Shown: positions 9,702 to 18,465 of the stretch, one piece after another
Numbering within the stretch: the first letter of the stretch is position 1
Layout of the letters: each line of letters opens with the position of its first letter
Source: an uncultured Ruminococcus sp.
GTDB lineage: Bacteria > Bacillota > Clostridia > Oscillospirales > Acutalibacteraceae
Reading direction: 5' to 3'
Length of the DNA stretch: 64,000 nt
Assembly: GCA_902785355.1 (NCBI GenBank)
Contig: CACZYF010000001.1
Location: 81,497 to 145,496, forward strand
Program-made: the position numbers and the translations under genes
The notes under the pieces: model-generated
What the model was told of the DNA's origin: nothing
Seen by the model: the letters and a program-made list of their open reading frames with translations, nothing else
Database searches by the model: none

Positions 9702-9814
9702 CCGACAGTTCGTTTGCGCCATCCTGTCGTTAAACAAAACCAGGGCATCCAAGGGGCTTACTATGCCCTTATACCGACTCGGATGCGTCTGCGATGGCAG
9801 GCGCTTTTCTTTTT
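9702..9814 (+). ncRNA. preQ1-type riboswitch leader with terminator
   Basis: Stem CGACAG/CTGTCG (9703-9708 with 9724-9729) encloses a loop whose GTTT (9712-9715) can pair with AAAC (9732-9735), giving an H-type pseudoknot. A second stem GGGCAT/ATGCCC (9743-9748 with 9763-9768) follows, then terminator GCGTCTGC/GCAGGCGC (9785-9804) with a T-tract. GCATCC at 9745-9750 is also complementary to GGATGC at 9781-9786, an alternative antiterminator pairing. Pseudoknotted leaders ahead of queuosine genes are preQ1 riboswitches; class III is plausible for this lineage but not proven. Confidence 0.7.
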
Positions 9815-9848
9815 ATCAATCTCAACCGATTTATTACGGAGAAGCATT

Positions 9849-10268
9849 ATGTACACACTGAAAACCTCAGCCGCCTTTGACAGCGCGCACTTTCTCAAGG
9901 GCTACAACGGCAAATGTGCCAATATCCACGGTCACCGCTGGACGATCGAGGTCCGCGCGGGCAGCGATACGCTGATCGACAACGGCGAGAAACGCGGGAT
10001 GGTGATCGACTTCGGCGATCTGAAAAAGGAAGTGCGGGCGCTGGCGGACAGCTTCGATCACGCGCTGATCGTCGAGAAAGATTCCCTGAAGCCGAAAACG
10101 ACTCAGGCGCTCTCGGAAGAGGGCTTCCGCATCATCGAAGTCGAATTTCGTCCGACGGCGGAGAACTTCGCGCGATACTTCTACGATGTGCTGACCGACA
10201 GAAAGCTGCCGGTCACCCGCGTTACCGTCTACGAAACGCCGGATAACTGCGCGAGCTACGAGGCATGA
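9849..10268 (+). CDS. queD: 6-carboxytetrahydropterin synthase
   Basis: QueD converts dihydroneopterin triphosphate to 6-carboxytetrahydropterin, the second step of preQ0 synthesis. The 139-residue protein contains SAAFDSAHFL, catalytic Cys and zinc His residues in CANIHGHRW, and the C-terminal ETPDNCASYE. I start it at the ATG at 9849 after GGAG; a longer in-frame reading would run back through the riboswitch and has no translation signal. Its stop overlaps the queE start as ATGA. Confidence 0.95.
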   Translation: MYTLKTSAAFDSAHFLKGYNGKCANIHGHRWTIEVRAGSDTLIDNGEKRGMVIDFGDLKKEVRALADSFDHALIVEKDSLKPKTTQALSEEGFRIIEVEFRPTAENFARYFYDVLTDRKLPVTRVTVYETPDNCASYEA

Positions 10269-10927
10269 GTATGAAAACAGTCGAAAAATTCATCAGCATC
10301 AACGGCGAGGGCGCTCACGCGGGCGAGCTCTCGGCGTTCGTTCGCTTCAAGGGCTGTAACCTGCGCTGCTCCTACTGCGATACCTCATGGGCGAATAAGC
10401 CCGACGCGCCGTTTACCGAGCAGAAGCCCGACGAGCTGGCGGCATGGGTCAAGGAGAGCGGCGTGATCAACGTCACGCTGACAGGCGGCGAACCGCTGCT
10501 GCAAACGGATATCGCCGAGCTGATCGATCTGCTGATCCTACAGGGCAATCGCGTCGAGATCGAGACCAACGGCAGTATCCCGCTCGAGCGCCTCGCAGCT
10601 CTCCCCCGTCGGCCGGTCTTTACCACGGACTACAAGCTGCCGTCGAGCGGGATGGAGGAACATATGCGAGTCGAGAATTTTGCTCTTCTGAACAAGCACG
10701 ACTCCGTGAAATTCGTCGTCGGGAGTACCGGCGATCTGGAACGTGCGCGAGAAATCATCGGCGCTTACCTGAACGATTCACCCTGTCACATCTTTCTCAG
10801 CCCCGTGTTCGGTCAGATCGAGCCCGCGGCGATGGTTGAATACATGCAACGATATAACATGACAAATGTTCGGCTGCAATTACAGCTGCACAAGTTTATA
10901 TGGGATCCGAACGAAAGAGGGGTATAA
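10265..10927 (+). CDS. queE: 7-carboxy-7-deazaguanine synthase (radical SAM)
   Basis: QueE uses SAM and a 4Fe-4S cluster to rearrange carboxytetrahydropterin into 7-carboxy-7-deazaguanine. The cluster motif is CNLRCSYC (C-x3-C-x2-C) and TGGEPLLQ is the SAM-binding GGE region. The substrate-side ISINGEGAHAG is at the N terminus. At 220 residues it is a normal compact QueE. It overlaps queD and abuts folE, so the three are coupled. Confidence 0.95.
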   Translation: MSMKTVEKFISINGEGAHAGELSAFVRFKGCNLRCSYCDTSWANKPDAPFTEQKPDELAAWVKESGVINVTLTGGEPLLQTDIAELIDLLILQGNRVEIETNGSIPLERLAALPRRPVFTTDYKLPSSGMEEHMRVENFALLNKHDSVKFVVGSTGDLERAREIIGAYLNDSPCHIFLSPVFGQIEPAAMVEYMQRYNMTNVRLQLQLHKFIWDPNERGV

Positions 10928-11494
10928 ATGGATACAAAAGCAATCGAATACCACGTATATGAGATACTCAAGGCGATCGGCGAGGATCCCGGGCGCGAAG
11001 GGCTGGTCGAGACGCCGGCACGGGTCGCGAGGATGCTGGAAGAAACGCTCGCCGGCACCGCCTATACCAATCACGAGATCGCCGAGATGTTCGGCAAGAC
11101 CTTCACGAACGAGGCGGGCAGTGACATCGACAGCGCCGTCGTGATGCGTGATATCACGGTGTTCAGCTACTGTGAGCACCACCTCGCGCTGATGTACGAT
11201 ATGACGGTCAACGTCGCGTACATCCCCCGCGGCAAGGTACTGGGACTGAGCAAGATCGCGCGTATCTGCGACATGGCGGCGAAACGCCTGCAGCTGCAGG
11301 AACGATTAGGCAAGGATATCGCCGAGATCATCGCCGAGGCGGCGGATACACCCGATGTAGGCGTAGTCATCAGCGGCTGTCACAGCTGTATGACGGCGCG
11401 CGGCATCCGCAACCCTTCCGCAAAAACCGTCACCACCACCTATATGGGCGCGTTCAGAACCGATCGCGAGCTGAAAAAACTGGTAGAAGTATAA
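10928..11494 (+). CDS. folE: GTP cyclohydrolase I
   Basis: FolE turns GTP into dihydroneopterin triphosphate, feeding QueD here and also folate synthesis. The 188 residues contain YCEHHLALMYD and GCHSCMTARGI, which hold the zinc Cys/His/Cys ligands. It starts at the first base after the queE stop. Its place inside the que operon suggests a copy dedicated mainly to 7-deazaguanine synthesis. Confidence 0.95.
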   Translation: MDTKAIEYHVYEILKAIGEDPGREGLVETPARVARMLEETLAGTAYTNHEIAEMFGKTFTNEAGSDIDSAVVMRDITVFSYCEHHLALMYDMTVNVAYIPRGKVLGLSKIARICDMAAKRLQLQERLGKDIAEIIAEAADTPDVGVVISGCHSCMTARGIRNPSAKTVTTTYMGAFRTDRELKKLVEV

Positions 11495-11513
11495 TAATTT
11501 CGAGGAGAAAAGT

Positions 11514-12191
11514 ATGAAAGCATTGGTATTATTCAGCGGCGGCGTAGACAGCACCACCTGTCTTGCACTCGCGATAGAAAAATACGGCGCCGACGAGGTG
11601 TTGGCGCTCTCGGTCAGTTACGGACAAAAGCATACAAAGGAGATCGAGGCGGCACAGAAGCTCGCGAAGCACTACGGCGTCAGGCTGATGACGCTCGACC
11701 TCTCTACGATCTTTGAAGGCTCGGACTGCTCCCTGCTGCAAGGCTCCGACGTCGAGATCCCCAAGGAGAGCTACGCCGATCAGCTCGCGCAGACGGACGG
11801 CTCGCCTGTCTCCACCTATGTACCGTTCAGGAACGGTCTGTTCCTCTCGACGGCAGCGAGCATAGCGCTGTCACACGGCTGCAGCGAGATCTACTACGGC
11901 GCTCACAGCGACGACGCGGCGGGCAGCGCCTACCCCGACTGCTCCGCACAGTTCAACGAGAGCATCAACCGCGCGATCTATCTCGGCAGCGGCAATCAGC
12001 TGAGCGTCAAAGCGCCCTTTATCGGCATGAGCAAGGCGCAGGTCGTCGCCGAGGGGCTGCGTTTAGGCGTACCCTACGAGCTGACCTGGAGCTGTTACGA
12101 GGGCGGCGAAAAGCCCTGCGGCGTATGCGGCACCTGCCGCGACAGAGCGGCTGCGTTTGAGGCGAACGGTGTCATAGACCCCGCGCTCTGA
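11514..12191 (+). CDS. queC: 7-cyano-7-deazaguanine (preQ0) synthase
   Basis: QueC converts 7-carboxy-7-deazaguanine to preQ0 using ATP and ammonia. The PP-loop is LVLFSGGVDSTTC near the N terminus, and the zinc site is CGVCGTC near the C terminus. GAGGAG precedes the start. The 225 residues fit the family. Confidence 0.96.
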   Translation: MKALVLFSGGVDSTTCLALAIEKYGADEVLALSVSYGQKHTKEIEAAQKLAKHYGVRLMTLDLSTIFEGSDCSLLQGSDVEIPKESYADQLAQTDGSPVSTYVPFRNGLFLSTAASIALSHGCSEIYYGAHSDDAAGSAYPDCSAQFNESINRAIYLGSGNQLSVKAPFIGMSKAQVVAEGLRLGVPYELTWSCYEGGEKPCGVCGTCRDRAAAFEANGVIDPAL

Positions 12192-12275
12192 TTACATTAA
12201 TCTGTTGAGATCGACACAGCTCCCGACATGCGTGGCAGAAACTCGCAATGACATTTTATTATCACGGAGGACAAT

Positions 12276-12773
12276 ATGACCGGCAGAACCGAGAACGAGC
12301 GCGGTACCATCACCCTGCTCGGAAGAAATCATATAGAATATAAGAGCGACTACAACCCCGAGGTGCTGGAGACCTTCCCCAACAAGCATCCCGACAACGA
12401 CTACTTTGTCAAGTTCAACTGTCCGGAGTTCACGAGCCTGTGTCCCATTACGGGTCAGCCGGACTTCGCGACCGTCTACATCTCCTACATCCCCGACAAG
12501 ATCATGGTCGAGAGCAAATCACTCAAGCTGTATCTGTTCAGCTTCCGCAACCACGGCGACTTCCACGAGGACTGCATGAACATCATCATGAAGGACCTTG
12601 TCAAGCTGATGGATCCCCGCTACATCGAGGTGTGGGGCAAGTTCACCCCCCGCGGCGGTATCTCCATCGACCCCTACTGCAACTACGGAAAGCCGGGCAC
12701 CAAGTTCGAGAAGCTGGCGTGGGACAGACTCGCTCAGCACGACCTCTACCCCGAAAAGATCGACAACCGATAA
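12276..12773 (+). CDS. queF: NADPH-dependent preQ0 reductase (short QueF)
   Basis: QueF reduces the nitrile of preQ0 to the amine preQ1. The 165-residue unimodular form shows the catalytic Cys in [13 protein letters not shown] and the QueF signature [21 protein letters not shown]. It closes the operon, 84 bases after queC, and is followed by a terminator. The tRNA-modifying tgt and queA genes are not in the window. Confidence 0.95.
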   Translation: MTGRTENERGTITLLGRNHIEYKSDYNPEVLETFPNKHPDNDYFVKFNCPEFTSLCPITGQPDFATVYISYIPDKIMVESKSLKLYLFSFRNHGDFHEDCMNIIMKDLVKLMDPRYIEVWGKFTPRGGISIDPYCNYGKPGTKFEKLAWDRLAQHDLYPEKIDNR

Positions 12774-12785
12774 CCGAATTAACAT

Positions 12786-12824
12786 AAGCTGTCGCGTGAA
12801 ATTCGCGGCGGCTTATTTGTTTTT
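12786..12824 (+). terminator. Terminator of the preQ0 operon
   Basis: AAGCTGTCGCG and CGCGGCGGCTT form an 11-bp stem (two G-T pairs) with a 7-base loop, followed by ATTTGTTTTT. Confidence 0.8.
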
Positions 12825-12912
12825 AAATCGTCATTTTTGATTTACCATTTTAACAAATTGTAAATTTTACGCCGTTTTTATCAATTTTTTGCCATATATA
12901 TGTAAAAAAAGA

Positions 12913-12941
12913 TTGCAAAAAACACAACAGTTTGTTATACT
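12913..12941 (+). promoter_or_regulatory. Promoter upstream of trmB
   Basis: TTGCAA (12913-12918), a 17-base spacer and TATACT (12936-12941) lie 75 bases before the trmB start. Confidence 0.65.
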
Positions 12942-13015
12942 ATTGTAGTGTATATAACTATATCATGGGTTATTAGGGTTATCCCTGATAAAACAGGACA
13001 GGAAAACCAAGGTAT

Positions 13016-13669
13016 ATGAGAATCAGAAAGAAGAAATGGGCGGAGCCCGAGCTGAACGCCTGCCGCTACTACGTCAAGGAGCCCGAGAGCTATCGCGGGC
13101 GCTGGCGGGAGTTCTTCGGCAACGATCATCCCATCGAGCTTGAGATCGGCTGCGGCAAATGTACCTTCATCGCCGAGAAAGCGAAGCGCGATCCCGACAA
13201 GAACTTTATCGCAGTAGATATCAAGAATGATATGCTGGGCGTCGGCAGGCGCAACATCGAACGCATCTTCTCGGAAGAAGGCAGAACGCCGGACAACATC
13301 GCGCTGGCACGCTTCAACGTCGAGCAGCTCGACAGGATCATCGCTCCGGAGGACGGGATCGCGGTGATGTATATCAACTTCTGTAATCCATGGCCGCGCC
13401 TGAAGCATCAAAAGCGCAGGCTGACCTACCCGAAGAAGCTCAGTATGTACCGCGAATTTCTGACAAAGGACGCGGTGATCTACTTCAAGACCGATGACGA
13501 CATGCTCTTCGAGGACAGCGTCGGTTACTTTGAAGAAGCGAAGTATCATATCCGCTTCATCACCCGCGACCTGCACAACAGCGACATCAAGGACAACATT
13601 GTCACCGAGCATGAGCAAATGTTCACCGACGAGGGTATCCCCATCAAATATCTGGAAGCGACCGTATAA
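13016..13669 (+). CDS. trmB: tRNA (guanine-N7)-methyltransferase
   Basis: TrmB methylates G46 of tRNA. The 217-residue protein has the SAM-binding motif ELEIGCGKCTFI, the acidic FIAVDIKND, and the YINFCNPWPRLKHQKRRL block with the family's PDPW-like catalytic loop. AAGG stands four bases before the ATG. It begins a plus-strand series continuing into a lipoprotein and a two-component system. Confidence 0.93.
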   Translation: MRIRKKKWAEPELNACRYYVKEPESYRGRWREFFGNDHPIELEIGCGKCTFIAEKAKRDPDKNFIAVDIKNDMLGVGRRNIERIFSEEGRTPDNIALARFNVEQLDRIIAPEDGIAVMYINFCNPWPRLKHQKRRLTYPKKLSMYREFLTKDAVIYFKTDDDMLFEDSVGYFEEAKYHIRFITRDLHNSDIKDNIVTEHEQMFTDEGIPIKYLEATV

Positions 13670-13738
13670 GCACATTTGGTCAGGCTTGCAGCGGCTCTTT
13701 ACGAGCCCCTACAACGACTACACCAAGGAGGTAGGAGA

Positions 13739-15037
13739 ATGAAACGTTACCGCATGATCGCGGCTGTCACGGCAGTGGCGGCGCTGCTGTCAGGCTGTAC
13801 CTCTCTGAGCCTCAACGGACGCGACATTCTCTCCCCTCCCCACGCCGCGGGTGACCGCGCCGACATCCAGCAGATGATCGAGAAGGACGCGGGCAAAAAC
13901 TACGAACTCATCTATCCCGACGCGGGCGACCGCAAGAGCGGCGTCATCATGCGTGACCTCGACCGCGACGGAACCGACGAGGCGATCGCTCTATATACCG
14001 TCGGCGGCAGCGCGAGGATTCTTGCCGCCGAGAAAAAAGGCGGCAGCTACAAGAGTGTCGGCATCGCCGAGCTGCAGTCGGCGAACATCGGCAGCATGCG
14101 CTTCGCCGATATCGACAGAGACGGCATTGATGAAATCCTCATCAGCTGTGACGCGGGTTTACCCGCCGCCTCGTTGAGTATGTACCTCATGAACTCGGAG
14201 CTCAAGCAGGTCGATATCGCACAAGGCTTCACCGATTACATCACGGGCGATTTTGACGGCGACAGCGGCGAGGACGTGCTGATCCTCACACCCGTCAGTC
14301 CCGAAGCGACTGCTACGGCGAAGCTGCTGAGCTATGACGGAAGCGTCTTTACCGTACGCTCGTCCTGCGAGATCGATCCCGATATAACCGCCTACCCCTT
14401 ACTGCAGTTTTCCGATATCGGCTCGGGTCAAAAGGGTGCTATCGCGGACGGGGTAACCGAGGACGGCAAGTATGCCACCCAACTGATTATGTTTGACCGG
14501 GCGGAAGATGCGCTGACCAATCCGCTGTTCGTATCCGCTAATTATGCGAGCTACGGACGCACCATTCCGCTGCTGTCGAGAGATATAGACGACGACGGAA
14601 TGATCGAATTCCCGCTCTGTTCACTGACGGCACACAGCGGGAAGGAAGATATCTCGCATGTCTGCGCGCTGGCGCAGTGGTGCTGCTACGATCCCTCGAG
14701 CCTGATCCCGCTCTCAAAGGTCACCACCTTTTTGTGCGAACCCGCAGGCTTTATGCTCAAACTCGACGCGGAGCTCTCGACCACCGTCACCGCCCGCTAC
14801 GACGGCGAGAACACCTTCACACTGCATGCGCTGACCTACAAGGGAACCGAGCCTCAGCTCGGCGAAGTTCTCCTGACGATCAAGCGCTATGACGCGGGCG
14901 ACTTTGACAGCTCGACCATCTCCGAGGAGGTCATCCGTGAGAGCGGCTCAGCCGTCTACACCTGCATCAGGAGCGACAAATGTCCCCTGTCCGATAAAGA
15001 AATCAAAAACAGCTTTACGCTGATTGATAATAATTAA
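13739..15037 (+). CDS. Lipoprotein with acidic Asp-rich repeats (FG-GAP/VCBS-like)
   Basis: This 432-residue protein starts MKRYRMIAAVTAVAALLSGC, a signal peptide ending in a lipobox. It contains at least four acidic repeats of the form D-x-D-x-D-G-x-(D/E): DLDRDGTDEAIAL, DIDRDGIDEILIS, DFDGDSGEDVLIL and DIDDDGMIEFPLC, resembling calcium-binding beta-propeller blades. The start follows AAGGAGG. It is immediately upstream of a response regulator and sensor kinase and may act in the same envelope pathway. Specific function is unknown. Confidence 0.75.
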   Translation: MKRYRMIAAVTAVAALLSGCTSLSLNGRDILSPPHAAGDRADIQQMIEKDAGKNYELIYPDAGDRKSGVIMRDLDRDGTDEAIALYTVGGSARILAAEKKGGSYKSVGIAELQSANIGSMRFADIDRDGIDEILISCDAGLPAASLSMYLMNSELKQVDIAQGFTDYITGDFDGDSGEDVLILTPVSPEATATAKLLSYDGSVFTVRSSCEIDPDITAYPLLQFSDIGSGQKGAIADGVTEDGKYATQLIMFDRAEDALTNPLFVSANYASYGRTIPLLSRDIDDDGMIEFPLCSLTAHSGKEDISHVCALAQWCCYDPSSLIPLSKVTTFLCEPAGFMLKLDAELSTTVTARYDGENTFTLHALTYKGTEPQLGEVLLTIKRYDAGDFDSSTISEEVIRESGSAVYTCIRSDKCPLSDKEIKNSFTLIDNN

Positions 15038-15069
15038 AATACAGATAATCCTGAACGGAGGTTATTCTT

Positions 15070-15774
15070 ATGAAAAAGATTTTGGTATGCGAAGATGAAG
15101 CCGCTATCCGCGACTTCGTCGTGATCAATCTCAGAAGAGCCGGCTACGAGGTCGTCGAGGCTGACTGCGGCGAGATGGCTCTGCAGAAGTACGAGGAGCA
15201 AAACGGCGACTTTGACGTCGCGATCCTCGACATCATGATGCCCGGCATCGACGGCTTACAGGTCTGTAAGGAGCTCAGAAACCGCAACTCCGGCATCGGT
15301 ATCATCATGCTCTCCGCACGCACCCAGGAGATGGACAAGGTCACCGGCCTCATGCTGGGCGCCGACGACTACATCACCAAGCCCTTCTCCCCCTCGGAAC
15401 TGACCGCACGCGTCGACTCGCTGTACCGCCGCGTCTCCCTCTCGGAGCAGAAGAACGAGAACAACTTCAAGGAAGAGCTGCAGAGCGGTATCTTCACCCT
15501 CAACCTCAGAAACCGCGCGCTGATGAAGAACGGCAAGATGATCGAGCTGACGCAGGTCGAGTTTCAGATCATGGAATACTTCTTCTCCAATCCCGGCGTT
15601 GCGCTCGACCGTACCGACATCCTTAACCATGTCTGGGGCGAGGCGTATGTCGGCGAGGAAAAGATCGTCGACGTCAACATCCGCCGCCTGCGTATGAAGG
15701 TCGAGGACGAGCCGTCCAACCCCAAGTACATTGTAACCGTATGGGGTCTGGGCTACAAATGGGATACCGTGTGA
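15070..15774 (+). CDS. OmpR/PhoB-family response regulator
   Basis: The 234-residue protein has a receiver domain (about 1-120) with the acidic pair CEDE, phospho-acceptor Asp in VAILDIMMPG, and Lys in YITKPFSP. The C-terminal winged helix (about 135-232) ends with VDVNIRRLRMKVED and VWGLGYKW, typical of OmpR proteins. GGAGG precedes the start. Its partner kinase follows 171 bases downstream. Targets cannot be read from the sequence. Confidence 0.93.
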   Translation: MKKILVCEDEAAIRDFVVINLRRAGYEVVEADCGEMALQKYEEQNGDFDVAILDIMMPGIDGLQVCKELRNRNSGIGIIMLSARTQEMDKVTGLMLGADDYITKPFSPSELTARVDSLYRRVSLSEQKNENNFKEELQSGIFTLNLRNRALMKNGKMIELTQVEFQIMEYFFSNPGVALDRTDILNHVWGEAYVGEEKIVDVNIRRLRMKVEDEPSNPKYIVTVWGLGYKWDTV

Positions 15775-15890
15775 TTTGTCAAAGACAGATCAATGAATAA
15801 TGAGTACTGAAATACAGAAGAAAGCATCATGTCGGTCATTCCCTTCCCCGGGGAGAGGGATGCCGTCTCCGGCTGAGGAAAAGCCCTCCC

Positions 15891-15925
15891 TTCACCATTC
15901 ACTATTCACTATTCACCATTAACCA
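15891..15925. repeat. Short tandem heptamer repeat (TTCACYA)
   Basis: Five units TTCACCA, TTCACTA, TTCACTA, TTCACCA and TTAACCA run in tandem in the gap between the response regulator and the kinase. Loose relatives (TTCACC words) occur near 19370 and 23680. Confidence 0.75.
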
Positions 15926-15945
15926 AAACGAGAGGGAGTGAATAC

Positions 15946-17409
15946 ATGTTTAAGGGTATCAACCGGCGCTGGCTGATCAATACCTTCTGCGTCATATTAG
16001 CCATCATAATTCTGCTGGTCATAACCTTATCCGTTTCCGTACACTCCTTATGCTACAATACGGTTGAAGCTGCGCTGACGACTCACGGCGAGGAGCTCGC
16101 GTCCGTTTTTCCCGGCTATACCGCTGAGAACGCCGAGCTCTTTCAGTCGGCGGCTTCCGTTTACGCAGCTGACTTTGACTACAAGGATGAAATGGAGATC
16201 GAGGTCATTAACGCTGACGGTAAGGTAGTAACGTCGTCCACCGGCTTCGGCACTGATGAAGAGGACATACCGGATTACAAGAACGCGCTCAGGAACAGTG
16301 ACGGAAAGGCGCGCTACATCGGACGTAATCCGTCGGGTGAGAAGATCATGGCTGTCAGCCGCGTAATCCGCAACGCACAAGGAGCGGAACTGGGCGCGGT
16401 TCGCTATATATCCTCTCTGCGTAATGCCGACGCTAAGGTGCTCATCTACACCCTAATCGCTGCTGCGGTTGGTCTGATTATCATCGCGGTCGTCGCGGTA
16501 TCGGGCTACTACTTCATCCGTTCCATCGTAAAGCCCGTGAATGAGATGAGCGACACCGCCCGTCGCATCGCACAAGGCGACTTTACCGCAAAAATCGATA
16601 AAATGTACGACGATGAGATCGGCGATCTGTGCGACAGCATCAACGACATGGCGAAGGAGCTCGATGCGAATGAAAAGCTCAAGAACGACTTTATCTCGCG
16701 CGTATCGCACGAGCTGCGCACTCCGCTGACCGCCATCAAGGGCTGGGCGGAGACCATGCAGTACGGCGTACCCGACCGCATCACGCTCGAGAAGGGTATG
16801 AGCGTCATCGTCAAGGAGAGCTCGCGCCTGACCTCGCTGGTCGAGGAGCTGCTGGACTTCTCGAAGCTTCAGAGCGGCAGACTGACTATGCAGATGGCGC
16901 GTATGGATATCCTCGCCGAGATCGACGAGGCAGTCTATATGCTCAAGGAACGCGCCCTATCGGAGGGCAAGCACCTGCTGTATGACGATCCCGAGGAGAT
17001 GCCGATCATCTACGGCGATCGCAACCGACTCAAGCAGGTATTCCTCAACGTAATCGACAACGCGCTGAAATACACCCCCGAGGGCGGTATGATCGGCGTG
17101 CAGGTATATCAGGACTTTAAGGAGCACACCGTCAAGGTCGTCGTCGCCGACAACGGCTGCGGCATCGCGGCGGAGGATCTGCCTAAGGTCAAAGAAAAAT
17201 TCTATAAAGCGAATCAGAAGATCAACGGCTCCGGCATCGGACTGGCGGTAGCCGACGAGATCATCAAGATGCATAAGGGCTCGCTTGAGCTCGAGAGCTC
17301 GCCCGAGGTCGGCACCACCGTCACCATCACCATCCCGATCTATAACGAGGCGGCAGCGCTGGACGACGACTCTCAGCCGCTGGGAGGCATCACCCCGCCT
17401 ACAGCGTAA
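15946..17409 (+). CDS. Sensor histidine kinase
   Basis: This 487-residue membrane kinase has one membrane helix at about 10-32, an extracytoplasmic sensor region of about 135 residues, a second helix at about 168-192, a HAMP linker, the phospho-acceptor His in FISRVSHELRTPLTAIKGW (near 255), and an HATPase domain with NVIDNALKYTPEGG, VADNGCGI and GSGIGLAVADEI. The order matches WalK/PhoR/ResE-like kinases. It pairs with the response regulator upstream. Confidence 0.93.
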   Translation: MFKGINRRWLINTFCVILAIIILLVITLSVSVHSLCYNTVEAALTTHGEELASVFPGYTAENAELFQSAASVYAADFDYKDEMEIEVINADGKVVTSSTGFGTDEEDIPDYKNALRNSDGKARYIGRNPSGEKIMAVSRVIRNAQGAELGAVRYISSLRNADAKVLIYTLIAAAVGLIIIAVVAVSGYYFIRSIVKPVNEMSDTARRIAQGDFTAKIDKMYDDEIGDLCDSINDMAKELDANEKLKNDFISRVSHELRTPLTAIKGWAETMQYGVPDRITLEKGMSVIVKESSRLTSLVEELLDFSKLQSGRLTMQMARMDILAEIDEAVYMLKERALSEGKHLLYDDPEEMPIIYGDRNRLKQVFLNVIDNALKYTPEGGMIGVQVYQDFKEHTVKVVVADNGCGIAAEDLPKVKEKFYKANQKINGSGIGLAVADEIIKMHKGSLELESSPEVGTTVTITIPIYNEAAALDDDSQPLGGITPPTA

Positions 17410-17433
17410 AACATCAACGATAAGAAGGTACTT

Positions 17434-18465
17434 ATGAAAGAACAAGACAGAAAACAGCAAAAACGCATCACCTCCATCGGCGGTTCCGCGCTGATCGAAG
17501 GCATCATGATGCGCGGTCCCAAGCGCACCACCGTAGCGTGCAGGATCGATAAGGATCATATCTACACCGAGGATATCGAGGTCAAGCCGCTGTTCAAGGC
17601 GAAGTTCTGGAAGCTGCCGCTGATCCGCGGTATCGCGGGTATGATCGACAGCATGCGCCTGAGCTACAAGGCGCTGGGGCTCGCCGCGGACAAGGCGCTC
17701 GAGGCGGGTACCGTCGAGGAGGAGGAACCCTCCAAATTTGAAAAGTGGCTCGAAAAAACCTTTGGTGACAAGCTAATGAACGTCGTCATGGTCATCGCCT
17801 CCGTCTTAGGCATAGCGCTGGCGCTGGGACTCTTCGTGTTTCTGCCGGCGGCGCTCTTTGACTGGACGCTGGGCGGCGCCTTCAAGGTCGTCGACCCCGC
17901 GACGCAGGCGGTCTCCTACACCGTGGCGGGTCAGTTCGTGAAATCCGCCTTCTGCGGCGTTTTGAAGATCGCACTGTTCATCGGCTATATGCTGCTGGTG
18001 TCCCAGATGGCGGATATGAAGCGCGTGTTCAAATATCACGGCGCGGAACATAAAACCATCTTTTGTTATGAAAACGACGAGGAGCTGACCGTAGAGAACG
18101 TACGTAAGCAGTCCCGCTTCCATCCCCGCTGCGGCACCTCGTTCCTCGTGGTCACGCTCTTAGTCAGCATCTTCGTCGGACTGTTCATTCCCGTCGCTCC
18201 CTTCGGCGTCAAGCTGCTCAACCCCGTTTTCCGTCTGCTGCTCCTGCCGGTCATGGTGGGGCTCGGATATGAGTTCATCAAGCTCTGCGGCAGACACGAC
18301 AACAAGCTGACCCGTATCCTCGCGACTCCCGGTCTCTGGGCTCAGCGTATCACTACCAAGGAACCCGAGGACGAGATGATCGAGTGCGCGATCGAAGCCA
18401 TGAAGGCGGTGATCCCCGATGATGGCTCCGACATCGTCAACAACTGCGCTTGCGCAACTCCGTAA
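17434..18465 (+). CDS. DUF1385 family membrane protein (YqhQ-like)
   Basis: The 343-residue protein starts with a conserved GGSALIEGIMMRGP block, followed by PLIRGIAGMIDSM, two long hydrophobic segments (about 110-135 and 165-190), a conserved YHGAEHKTIFCYE motif, SRFHPRCGTSF, and more membrane helices. These are the hallmarks of DUF1385/YqhQ. Biochemical function is not established. It overlaps prmC by 47 bases, a common linkage in Clostridia. Confidence 0.88.
   Translation: MKEQDRKQQKRITSIGGSALIEGIMMRGPKRTTVACRIDKDHIYTEDIEVKPLFKAKFWKLPLIRGIAGMIDSMRLSYKALGLAADKALEAGTVEEEEPSKFEKWLEKTFGDKLMNVVMVIASVLGIALALGLFVFLPAALFDWTLGGAFKVVDPATQAVSYTVAGQFVKSAFCGVLKIALFIGYMLLVSQMADMKRVFKYHGAEHKTIFCYENDEELTVENVRKQSRFHPRCGTSFLVVTLLVSIFVGLFIPVAPFGVKLLNPVFRLLLLPVMVGLGYEFIKLCGRHDNKLTRILATPGLWAQRITTKEPEDEMIECAIEAMKAVIPDDGSDIVNNCACATP

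Noticed and set aside
9654-9848. N-terminal extension of queD
   Set aside because: The frame is open but runs through the promoter and riboswitch; the ribosome site and family start fit the ATG at 9849.
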